From Alphaproteobacteria bacterium (GTDB lineage: Bacteria > Pseudomonadota > Alphaproteobacteria > Rhodobacterales > Rhodobacteraceae), in the NCBI GenBank assembly GCA_030424705.1, contig JAUHWJ010000056.1:1-8457 (forward strand): a stretch of 8,457 nt of DNA. Reading direction: 5' to 3'. Below, one piece after another: positions 1 to 6,400 of the stretch; the first letter of the stretch is position 1, and each line of letters opens with the position of its first letter. Position numbers and translations under genes: made by a program. Under the pieces are notes generated by a model. It did no database searches. It was not told the DNA's origin and worked only from the letters and a program-made list of their open reading frames with translations.

Positions 1-837
1 GGCGTCGAGATCACGGGCGACTACTCGCCGACGGCGTTCCTGCTCAACATCCTGTTTCTGCACGGCTTCTCACCCCAGCACTATAACTACGTGGTGCCGG
101 GCGGGTGGAGCATCGCGACGGAGATGGCCTTCTACGCGATCTTTCCGTTTCTATTCGCACTCGTGATGCGAATGAAGCCGGGCATGATCCTTCTCGCCGC
201 GCTGTCGCTCGCCGCGGCTACGGCGACCGGTCAGTTCATCCTCTACAACATCGTCAACTCGTTGGCGGGGACGACGCTCGACAACGATGAGTTCAACGTC
301 TTTTATGCAAGCATCTTCAACCAGATGCCGATCTTCATTCTGGGTAATTGCGTCTACTTCGCGCGCAAGCGCGCCCTGCCGCGCCTCGCTCCCGTCGCGG
401 CCATCGCCCTGATCCTCGCAGGAAACCTCATCCAGAACGACCGCGTTTTCGATACCGGCGTGGACGGGGCGATCTATCCGTTCCTCGTCAGCTGCGGCTT
501 CACGATCTTCCTGCTCCTCGGGTTTCAGCGGCTGAACCGCAAGCCGCTGGCCGAAGGCAGCCGCTTCGCCGCCTTCGTCGTCGAGGCGGGGCGGCGATCA
601 TATTCGATCTATATCTGCCATTTCGCGGTGCTGCATGTGCTCCGGGAGCTTTATGCGAGGCTGGGCGTCGGGCTCGATCCGAATCTCGCCCCCTTCGCCA
701 TTTTCGTCGTCATGTTCCTCACGACCTATGTCATAGCCGGCTTCACGATGCGCTATGTCGAACAGCCGGGGATCGAACTCGGCAAGGCCGTCATCGCGAG
801 GCTGGATCGACGCCGCCTCGCACGCGCCGCCGAATAA
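1..837 (+). CDS. Acyltransferase-3 family membrane O-acyltransferase (C-terminal part; 5' end outside window)
   Basis: The reading frame is open from base 1 and stops with TAA at 835-837, so only the last 278 residues are seen; the ATG at 91 is internal because the family-typical sequence LHGFSP...VPGGWSIATEMAFY begins before it. Seen: several hydrophobic membrane segments (about residues 12-22, 42-57, 61-84, 109-121, 129-143, 160-176, 200-215, 230-249 of the visible part), the WSIATEMAFY motif at about 36-45, RRSYSIYICHF at 198-208 and the terminal YVEQPGIELGK at 252-262. These are hallmarks of acyltransferase-3 proteins, inner-membrane enzymes that move acyl groups (often acetyl) onto sugars of O-antigen, exopolysaccharide or Nod factor. 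The family's catalytic His/Arg region near the N-terminus is outside the window. Its substrate is unknown; an acyl-modification operon on the opposite strand makes a surface-polysaccharide role plausible. Confidence 0.9.
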   Translation, partial: GVEITGDYSPTAFLLNILFLHGFSPQHYNYVVPGGWSIATEMAFYAIFPFLFALVMRMKPGMILLAALSLAAATATGQFILYNIVNSLAGTTLDNDEFNVFYASIFNQMPIFILGNCVYFARKRALPRLAPVAAIALILAGNLIQNDRVFDTGVDGAIYPFLVSCGFTIFLLLGFQRLNRKPLAEGSRFAAFVVEAGRRSYSIYICHFAVLHVLRELYARLGVGLDPNLAPFAIFVVMFLTTYVIAGFTMRYVEQPGIELGKAVIARLDRRRLARAAE

Positions 838-850
838 GGCGCGAAGCGCG

Positions 851-1525
851 ATCATCGATGGCGGCGGCGGGCGAGATGTCTATGTCGGCGGGGCCCGGGC
901 GGACACTTTCGTGCTCCGCGACGGCGAGGGCGACCAGATCCGCCTCTTCGACCCGATGAAGGACAAGCTGGATGTCTCGGCCTGGGGCGTCCAGTCCTTC
1001 GCGGAGCTGACGATCTTCGACCGGGTGAACGAGGCGCAGGGCGCGACGCTCGTAACGATCCTCGACGCGGCGAGCGGGAACATGAGCTTCCACCACGAGC
1101 GGGGCGACCGTCTCTCCGCCGCGGACTTCACGGCGGATAACTTCATCTTCGCGCCCGTCCGGAACCTCACCGTGACGGGAACGGAGCCCTTCGGAAGCGA
1201 GACGATCTATGGCCGGTCCGGGGACGACCTGATCGTGAACGACAGCGGGCTCAACACTCTCTTCGGCCAGGGCGGCGCGGACCGGTTCGTGATCGGAGAC
1301 GGCGCCGGCGGCGTGATTGCGGATTTCGCGCCGGGAGAGGATGTGATGGACGTCTCGGCCTCGGGCCTCGGCGGCTTCGACGACCTCGACATGTCGGAAG
1401 CGGGCGGGCTGATCACGGTTCGCGGCGAGCCTGGCCCGATGGTGCAGCTGAGGCCGTTCGAGGGCCTCTCCGCAGCGGACCTGACGGAGGATCAGTTCGT
1501 GTTCGACATGTTGCTGACGGCATAG
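851..1525 (+). pseudogene. RTX-type calcium-binding protein, C-terminal remnant without a proper start
   Basis: The frame encodes two copies of an RTX C-terminal module. Copy 1: IIDGGGGRDVYVGG, ADTFVLRDGEGDQI, LFDPMKDKLDVSAWG, ending LSAADFTADNFIF. Copy 2 (from about 1170): IYGRSGDDLI, LFGQGGADRFVI, ADFAPGEDVMDVSASG, ending LSAADLTEDQFVF. Such glycine/aspartate nonapeptides bind calcium in type-I-secreted adhesins, proteases and lipases, and the acidic F-x-F-like end with a short hydrophobic tail fits a C-terminal secretion signal. The similarity starts abruptly 13 nt after the acyltransferase stop. The only in-frame upstream start is ATG 755, which would lie 83 nt inside the acyltransferase gene and read out-of-frame sequence; there is no AUG, GUG or UUG between it and the first repeat. 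The next ATG, at 956, would cut into the module. The N-terminal functional domain is therefore missing, best explained by a deletion. A short real gene starting at 755 (256 aa) is the alternative. Confidence 0.6.
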
Positions 1526-1539
1526 CGCCCGGCGCTGGC

Positions 1540-1583
1540 GCGCGCGGCCCTTGCAGGGCGAAGCCGTTGCCGGAGCCGCGCGC
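1540..1583. terminator. Possible GC-rich hairpin between convergent genes
   Basis: The 71-bp gap between the RTX stop (1525) and the LuxC-like stop (1597) contains a 9-bp inverted repeat, GCGCGCGGC at 1540-1548 and GCCGCGCGC at 1575-1583. A competing small hairpin, GCCCT/AGGGC at 1547-1559 with a three-base loop, lies inside it. There is no T-tract on either strand, so this is a weak candidate for a shared terminator; in DNA this GC-rich such repeats also occur by chance. Confidence 0.3.
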
Positions 1584-1596
1584 CCTGCCCCGTCTG

Positions 1597-2817
1597 TCAG
1601 CACTGGATGCGGACGCAGCGGACGAGTTCGAGCGGGATGTCGTAGCCGTCCCAGATGAAATCGAAATCGAGCGCGGCGCCGACCGGCGCCCAGCGCGAGA
1701 CGCCGTAGGGGCCGAGCGAGGAAGCCGCCGCCCGGATCGCCTCAGGCGCGAAGCCGAAATGCGTGATCGTCTGGTCGTGCGGCCGGACGAGCGCAGGCAA
1801 CGCCTCCAGCCCCGGAATGAAGGCGAGGCGGAGATAGCCGCCGCCGACCCGGCTTTCCCGCCGCGCCGCCTCCCGGTCCACCACCGCGGTCACGATCGGG
1901 TCCGCCCAGTCCACCTTCTCCGCCTCGCCCGAAGCCGCGGCGGAGAAGGCGGAGACCATCTTGCGGATCGCGTGCCCCGTCTCCACTGCATAGCCGCGCG
2001 CCGCCGCCGCGCCGGAGAGCGCGGCCAGCAGCGCCTCCGCGGCTTCGAGATGCGCCGCGCGCTCCCCAACGATGTAGATGTTGTGGGGGGAGGCGCAGGC
2101 CATCTGGTCGAAGACGAAAACGTCGTTCCGAAGCCGCGCCGCCAGCGCATCCCGCCCCGGCGCGTCGAGCGCGGCGAGCGCCGCGCCGTCGAGCACGGAA
2201 AACGAGAACCGGTCTCCGAAGGACAGGGACTTGCCGCCATCCCGGAGCGGCAGCGTGGCGAATGTCGCGACCTTGGCCGAGCCGCCCCAGACGAGCCGTA
2301 CGTCCGAAAGGGAGGAGATCGCGGCGCCGAGATCGGAGCCCGAAGGATAGGTGAGGAAGAGCTGAGAGCCCTCCCCTTCCTCCGCCAGCGCCTCGAGGAA
2401 GAGATCGAGCACGCGGCGCATCTCCCCGCTCATCTCCGCCGGCAGCCGCACGACATTCGCGGCGCCGACGAGATAGGCGAGCGCCCAGGAATAAAGGAAC
2501 ACGGTCTCCACATTCTGCGGCGGCAGGTGGAAGGCGAGCCCGCGCGGGCGCGCCTGCACGTCCGGCGCGAGCCGCGCCATGAAGCCCTTCTCCAGCGCGG
2601 CGAGCGCGGCGGCGCGGGTCCAGAAGCCGAAATGCGTCACCGCGGGGGAGAAGCCGCCGCCCCTGAGAATGCGCTCCGCGACGCCGGCCACGAGCGCCTT
2701 GCGCGCCGGCGAGAAGGGCGCGGCGAGGCGGAGCCGCGCCGCCTCAAGCCGTTCCGCCAGCGCCTCGCGGGAAAGCGCGCCGCCGCCCGGCCCGAAGATC
2801 TCGATCCGGTCGCTCAC
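1597..2817 (-). CDS. LuxC-family acyl-CoA/acyl-protein reductase (NAD(P)H-dependent, aldehyde-forming)
   Basis: Predicted 406-aa cytoplasmic enzyme reducing a thioester-activated acyl group to an aldehyde, working with the LuxE-type protein encoded just upstream. The GTG start at 2817 was chosen because it overlaps the LuxE stop as GTGA (2814-2817); the frame remains open upstream to 3039, but that part reads antisense-like sequence inside luxE. Seen: HLPPQNVETVFLYSW (98-111) and GAANVVRLP (118-126), resembling the nucleotide-binding region of aldehyde-dehydrogenase-like reductases; WGGSAKV (177-183); and FDQMACASPHNIY (236-248), where Cys241 occupies the place of the LuxC acyl-accepting nucleophile. 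The C-terminal HFGF and DGYDIPLELVR stretches are also family-like. It is shorter than luminous-bacterial LuxC (about 480 aa from memory), mainly at the N-terminus. No luxAB is present, so a luminescence role is not supported; a hydroxyacyl/aldehyde role for a surface glycan is inferred. It is the last gene of the operon. Confidence 0.88.
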   Translation of the reverse strand: MSDRIEIFGPGGGALSREALAERLEAARLRLAAPFSPARKALVAGVAERILRGGGFSPAVTHFGFWTRAAALAALEKGFMARLAPDVQARPRGLAFHLPPQNVETVFLYSWALAYLVGAANVVRLPAEMSGEMRRVLDLFLEALAEEGEGSQLFLTYPSGSDLGAAISSLSDVRLVWGGSAKVATFATLPLRDGGKSLSFGDRFSFSVLDGAALAALDAPGRDALAARLRNDVFVFDQMACASPHNIYIVGERAAHLEAAEALLAALSGAAAARGYAVETGHAIRKMVSAFSAAASGEAEKVDWADPIVTAVVDREAARRESRVGGGYLRLAFIPGLEALPALVRPHDQTITHFGFAPEAIRAAASSLGPYGVSRWAPVGAALDFDFIWDGYDIPLELVRCVRIQC

Positions 2818-3881
2818 GCCGCCACGCTCGCCGCGACCACGTCGCTGCACCCGCGGAGTTCCGTCTTCGGCGCCCGCCCGACGATGCGGAGCGCCTTGCC
2901 GAGCCGCCCGCCCGCGCCGGAATCCACCGTCTCGATCACGCCGATATCCTCGGTCAGCACGGAATGGCCGGGATAGGAGGTCGGCAGCAGCGAGAGCGTC
3001 TGGATCACGCCCTCCTCCCCGATCGCCGCCGGCTCCCATGTGCCGGGGCGGCGCACGATCACCTCGGTGAAGTTCGGCGGATAGAGCAGCCCGTCCTCCC
3101 CTTCGAGGAAGACGGAGCCGATCTGCTCCACGAAGCCGTAGAAGTTGTAGATGCGCGTGATCCCGAAACGCCGGCCGAGCGCAGCGCGGAATTCGGGGTT
3201 CGAGACCTTCTCGGACTCAAGCTTCTTCCAGCCGCCGGAGTGGACGAGCACCGCGTTGGAAAGGTCGATCTCCCCGTCGGCGAAGGCCTGATAGAGCTTG
3301 GACCAGACGAGGAAGGTGAAACCGAAGATCAGGAAGGGCACCCCCCCGTTCGCCGCTGCGAAGCGGCGGATCGCGTCGAGATCGGGCGTCAGTGCGGCGT
3401 CGAGCGCGAAGACGGTCTTCGCCCCGAACTTCATCATGCCGAGCACGCCGGCCCCGCGCGCCGTGAGCCCCGTCTCGACCAGAACGCTCTTCGAGTCGAT
3501 GGCGAGGAAGGGGAGCCGCCGCTCCCCCAGCACATGCCGGAAGGTCGCCACCAGCGCCGCCGATTGCCGGCCCGCCGTCTCGTCGTCCACCACGATCCGG
3601 CTCGGAACCTGCCCCGTCGTCCCGCTGGAGCGCATCACGATGGCGCGGGAGGAGGAGGAGGAAAGCTCCTGCTCCTTGAAGATCGTGACCGGCAGGAAGG
3701 GGATGTCGGCCAGCCGCTCCCACCGCCGGAGCCCGCCCCAGGCCGCGTCGACGATCCGCGCATAGCCCGGGCAGTTCGCGTAGTGCCGCGCCGCGAGGTC
3801 GTTCATCGCGCCGAGCATCATCGCCTCCTTCTCCGCCTGTTTCAGGGAGAAGGGCGGGCGGGCGAGAAGCTCCTCAAACAT
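2814..3881 (-). CDS. LuxE-family acyl-protein synthetase (AMP-forming)
   Basis: 355-aa member of the adenylate-forming LuxE family, which activates a carboxylic acid with ATP, takes the acyl group onto its own cysteine and passes it to LuxC. Seen: adenylation loop RSSGTTGQ (84-91), HSGGWKKLE (214-222), YNFYGFVEQIGSVFLEG (245-261) and C-terminal GRAPKTELRGCSD (335-347). Cys345 lies ten residues from the C-terminus, where the LuxE acyl-accepting cysteine is known to be, so the self-acylation step looks intact. The ATG at 3881 lies 8 nt inside the end of the AMP-ligase gene; the AAGG in the ligase codons upstream is at workable distance as a ribosome site. Its stop overlaps the luxC-like GTG by 4 nt, implying coupled translation and a LuxE-LuxC complex. 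Oddity: residues 74-78 are five serines all encoded by TCC, just before the ATP loop. The true acid substrate is unknown. Confidence 0.9.
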   Translation of the reverse strand: MFEELLARPPFSLKQAEKEAMMLGAMNDLAARHYANCPGYARIVDAAWGGLRRWERLADIPFLPVTIFKEQELSSSSSRAIVMRSSGTTGQVPSRIVVDDETAGRQSAALVATFRHVLGERRLPFLAIDSKSVLVETGLTARGAGVLGMMKFGAKTVFALDAALTPDLDAIRRFAAANGGVPFLIFGFTFLVWSKLYQAFADGEIDLSNAVLVHSGGWKKLESEKVSNPEFRAALGRRFGITRIYNFYGFVEQIGSVFLEGEDGLLYPPNFTEVIVRRPGTWEPAAIGEEGVIQTLSLLPTSYPGHSVLTEDIGVIETVDSGAGGRLGKALRIVGRAPKTELRGCSDVVAASVAA

Positions 3882-5286
3882 CGGCCTCGGCCTTCAGCCG
3901 CGCATAGTCGACCTTGCCGCTCGGCTTCAGCGGCAGGGCGGGAAGCGCCCGGAAGCGGAAGCTGGCGGCGGGGACGCCGTATTCGGCGGCGAGGCGCTTC
4001 GCCTGCGCCTTCAGCGGCTCCTCGAAGCCTTCCTCATGGAACACGATCACGCTCTCCCCCTTCTCCAGGGCGGCGACGAGGCAGGGCGGCTCCAGTTGCC
4101 GCTCGATCTCGTCGAGGCTGAGCCGGAGCCCGGCGACCTTGGCGAAGCGCTGGCTGCGCCCCGTGAGGTGAAGATAGCCCTCCTCATCGAGAAATCCGAG
4201 GTCTCCGGTCAGGAGCCGCCCGCCCTGCTCGTCCCCCCGGTCGAGATCAGCCCGTGTTTCGGCGTAGCCCAGCATCACGTTCGGCCCTTCGTAGGCGACC
4301 GCGCCGGCCTCGCCCGCCGGAAGTTCAGCCCCCGTCTCGTCGAGAACCGAAATCTGCCCGCCAGCGAGCGCCGGGCCGACCGAGCCCGGCTTCTCCGCCA
4401 GCCGCTCCGCCGGCAGCGTCGTCATCCGCGGCGCCGCCTCCGTCTGCCCGTACATAACGAAAAACCGCCCCCCGCGGGCGGAAACATCGTCCGCCACCTT
4501 GGCGAGGAACCGCCGGTCGAGCGCGCCCCCGGCCTGCGTGAAGGTGCGCACCGAGGGCGGAACGGCGCCGAGCCCGAACCGGGCCAGCACCGTGTAGTGG
4601 AAGGGCACGCCGGGAAAATGCGTGCCGCCCGCCGCCGCGACCGCCGGCCAGAACTCGGGCGAAACGAGCGAGCCAGAAGTCATCCAGACCGCCGCGCCGG
4701 CGACCAGATGCGAGGTGACGACGGAGAGACCGTAGGAGTAGTGCGGCGCGAGATGGCCGATCCCCACGTCGTCCTCCGTGATGGAAAGCGCCGCGCCGAT
4801 CTGCCGCGCATTGGCCTCCAGCGCCGCCGCCGTGAGCCGCACGAATTTCGCGCTCCCGGTGGTGCCGGACGTCGAGAGAAGCACGGATGCCGCGCCGCGG
4901 ATCGGCGCGCCGCCCTCTCGCCTCGCCAGCGCCATGCCGGGCGCCGCTTCGCCTTCGGGCGAAGGGGAGAGCACGAAATCCGGCCTGTAGGCGTCCTCCA
5001 GCCGGGCAAGCTTCGCCGGCTCCAGCCCCGGATCGGCGAGGGCGACCGCATGGCCCGCCGCCAGCGCGCCGAGAAGGCCGATGACCGCCCCGGCCCCGTT
5101 CGGCGCGAGGAGGAGAACGAGCCGCTTGCCCCCGCTCGCCTCCATCTGCGCGGCGAGCGTCAGCGCCGCCTCGCGGAGCTCGCCACGGGTGAGCCAGAGC
5201 CCCGTATCGTCCCCAAGCGCCCGCGCGCCCTCCCGTTCGGGGAGGAGGGGGAGGAGGCCGCCGCAGCTCGGGTCCGCCGCCGCCAT
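3874..5286 (-). CDS. AMP-forming acyl-CoA/acyl-ACP ligase (ANL superfamily)
   Basis: 470-aa adenylate-forming enzyme that makes acyl-AMP and transfers the acyl group to a thiol, here probably the phosphopantetheine of the ACP encoded upstream. Core motifs in order: STSGTTGSAK (138-147, ATP-phosphate loop), HYSYGLS (182-188), YGQTEA (279-284), LLTGD (358-362, ribose-binding Asp), hinge and A8 region GRSQRFAKVAGLRLS (376-390), and PLKPSGKVDY (452-461) with Lys458 as the adenylation lysine. All expected catalytic residues are present. It is compact compared with usual 500-560 aa acyl-CoA synthetases and resembles the stand-alone ligases in siderophore and O-antigen loci such as V. cholerae RfbL. 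Start ATG 5286 is 4 nt after the SDR stop; no clear Shine-Dalgarno is seen, so coupling to the SDR is likely. It overlaps the LuxE gene by 8 nt. Substrate cannot be read from the sequence. Confidence 0.9.
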   Translation of the reverse strand: MAAADPSCGGLLPLLPEREGARALGDDTGLWLTRGELREAALTLAAQMEASGGKRLVLLLAPNGAGAVIGLLGALAAGHAVALADPGLEPAKLARLEDAYRPDFVLSPSPEGEAAPGMALARREGGAPIRGAASVLLSTSGTTGSAKFVRLTAAALEANARQIGAALSITEDDVGIGHLAPHYSYGLSVVTSHLVAGAAVWMTSGSLVSPEFWPAVAAAGGTHFPGVPFHYTVLARFGLGAVPPSVRTFTQAGGALDRRFLAKVADDVSARGGRFFVMYGQTEAAPRMTTLPAERLAEKPGSVGPALAGGQISVLDETGAELPAGEAGAVAYEGPNVMLGYAETRADLDRGDEQGGRLLTGDLGFLDEEGYLHLTGRSQRFAKVAGLRLSLDEIERQLEPPCLVAALEKGESVIVFHEEGFEEPLKAQAKRLAAEYGVPAASFRFRALPALPLKPSGKVDYARLKAEADV

Positions 5287-5290
5287 CGGC

Positions 5291-6034
5291 TCAGATGACC
5301 ATGCCGCCGTCGACGCCGATCACCTGCCCGGTGACGTAGCGGGAGAGATCGGAGGCGAGGAAGAGGACGACATCGGCCACATCCTCCGGCGTCCCCGCCC
5401 GGCCGAGACCGACCCGCGCCAGAGTCTCCGCCCGCACCGCATCGCCGAGCGCCGCGGTCATCTCCGTCTCGATGAAACCGGGAGCGACCGCGTTCACCCG
5501 CACATTCTTCGGCGCCAGTTCCTTCGCCGCGCCGAGCGTCGCGCCGACCAGCCCGGCCTTGGCGGCGGCGTAGGCGACCTGCCCGGCCTGCCCCCGAACG
5601 CCGATGATGGAGGATATGTTGACGATGCTTCCCCCCGTCCGCGCCATCAGACGCGCCACGGCCTGCGTCAGATGGATCGCGCCGAGGAGGTTGACGCGCA
5701 TCGTCTGCTCGATATCCGCGTCCGGCGTCATGCCCAGCATGCCGGCGCGCATCACGCCCGCATTGTTAACGAGGATGTCGAGCCGCTTGTGCGCGGAAAA
5801 GACCTGCTTGGCGAGCGACCGGGCGAAATCCGCTTCCCCGATATCGCCCTCGATCGCCGTCGGCGCCGGACCGCCCGCCGCAGCGACCGCGCCAAGCGCC
5901 GTCTCGTCGACCCGCCGCGCCGTCATCACGACCTGCGCGCCCGCGCCCGCCAGACGGGCGGCTATGGCGAGCCCGATGCCGCGCGAGGCGCCGGTGACGA
6001 GCGCGACGCGGCCTTCGAGTTCAGGCCGAGGCAT
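5291..6034 (-). CDS. SDR-family NAD(P)H-dependent reductase, FabG-like
   Basis: 247-aa classical short-chain dehydrogenase. Seen: cofactor-binding TGASRGIG (14-21), D64 after the fourth strand, NNAG (90-93), Asn115, catalytic Ser142, Tyr155 and Lys159, and PGFIETEMT (185-193); the C-terminal GQVIGVDGGM is typical of 3-oxoacyl-ACP reductases. The arginine pair after the second strand (TARR, 38-41) suggests NADPH preference. It overlaps the ACP gene by 14 nt and sits 4 nt before the AMP ligase, so it is translated with them. In fatty-acid synthesis such enzymes reduce a 3-oxoacyl-ACP. In this operon it could do that on the dedicated ACP, or reduce the aldehyde made by the LuxE/LuxC pair, the place taken by an alcohol dehydrogenase (RfbM) in the V. 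cholerae tetronate genes. It is unlikely to be the housekeeping fabG, because fabD, acpP and fabF are not next to it. Confidence 0.92.
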   Translation of the reverse strand: MPRPELEGRVALVTGASRGIGLAIAARLAGAGAQVVMTARRVDETALGAVAAAGGPAPTAIEGDIGEADFARSLAKQVFSAHKRLDILVNNAGVMRAGMLGMTPDADIEQTMRVNLLGAIHLTQAVARLMARTGGSIVNISSIIGVRGQAGQVAYAAAKAGLVGATLGAAKELAPKNVRVNAVAPGFIETEMTAALGDAVRAETLARVGLGRAGTPEDVADVVLFLASDLSRYVTGQVIGVDGGMVI

Positions 6035-6251
6035 ATTTTTCCATCATGGCGACCGCCTTGTCGAAGTCGCTCATGGCGAGGATGTCGTCGGTCTCCATCA
6101 TGATGTCGAACTCGGCCTCCAGCGCGGCGACGAGCATCATGTGGCCGATCGACGTCCAGGGTTCGTAGTCACGATAGACAAGCGTCGCCGTATCGATGTC
6201 GGCCGGCACGTCGAAGGCTTCCTCGAAGGCTTTCAGAACCCGTTCGCGCAT
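6021..6251 (-). CDS. Dedicated acyl carrier protein
   Basis: Small acidic helical protein of 76 aa (78 if started at ATG 6257). The second ATG, 6251, is preferred because AAGGA at 6259-6263 lies 7 nt before it but only 1 nt before ATG 6257. Seen: an N-terminal amphipathic helix, the motif PWTSIGHMMLVAALEAEFDI (residues 32-51 from 6251), and acidic helices with the DDI turn. The serine of TSIGHM (Ser34; Ser36 from 6257) aligns with the phosphopantetheine-bearing serine of the usual DSL motif; the preceding Asp is replaced by Thr and Leu by Ile. The following GHMxLVAALExxFDI pattern matches stand-alone ACPs of polysaccharide and secondary-metabolite loci rather than AcpP. It presumably carries the acyl group loaded by the ligase downstream. 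First gene of the tightly packed five-gene set; its end overlaps the SDR start by 14 nt. Confidence 0.9.
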   Translation of the reverse strand: MRERVLKAFEEAFDVPADIDTATLVYRDYEPWTSIGHMMLVAALEAEFDIMMETDDILAMSDFDKAVAMMEKYASA

Positions 6252-6258
6252 CGCCATT

Positions 6259-6263
6259 TCCTT
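6259..6263 (-). promoter_or_regulatory. Ribosome binding site deciding the ACP start
   Basis: On the minus strand the sequence GAAAGGAAATGGCGATG carries AAGGA 7 nt before ATG 6251 and 1 nt before ATG 6257. The spacing favours 6251. It is the clearest Shine-Dalgarno in the operon and may set translation for the coupled genes that follow. Confidence 0.6.
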
Positions 6264-6400
6264 TCGAGTCGAAGCCCGCGCCCAAGACGCCGGCGAAGCT
6301 GGCGCCCGAATATTTCAGGACGATGAACGCACGGCCGCGGCTGAGCTTCATATCCGCGTCGAAGCGGCGCGCCTCGTGAAATCATACCGGCCCCCGGCAG

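Noticed and set aside
1567..2976. 469-aa plus-strand open frame opposite LuxC
   Set aside because: Shadow of the LuxC and LuxE genes; Arg/Glu-rich with no recognisable motif.
2818..3039. N-terminal extension of LuxC to 3039
   Set aside because: The added 74 residues are RG-rich and read LuxE codons in another frame; the GTG at 2817 overlapping the LuxE stop explains the start better.
1597..3881. A bioluminescence (lux) operon
   Set aside because: LuxC and LuxE are present but luxA, luxB, luxD and flavin reductase are absent, and the partners are ACP, SDR and ligase genes.
2964..5298. Long plus-strand open frames (2964-4121, 4036-5298) antisense to LuxE and the AMP ligase
   Set aside because: They are arginine/proline-rich low-complexity translations expected opposite GC-rich genes; no domain is seen, and the minus-strand frames have intact family motifs.
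6169..6351. 60-aa minus-strand frame starting at 6351 and running into the ACP gene
   Set aside because: No clear ribosome site, its second half is out-of-frame ACP sequence, and there is no recognisable family.
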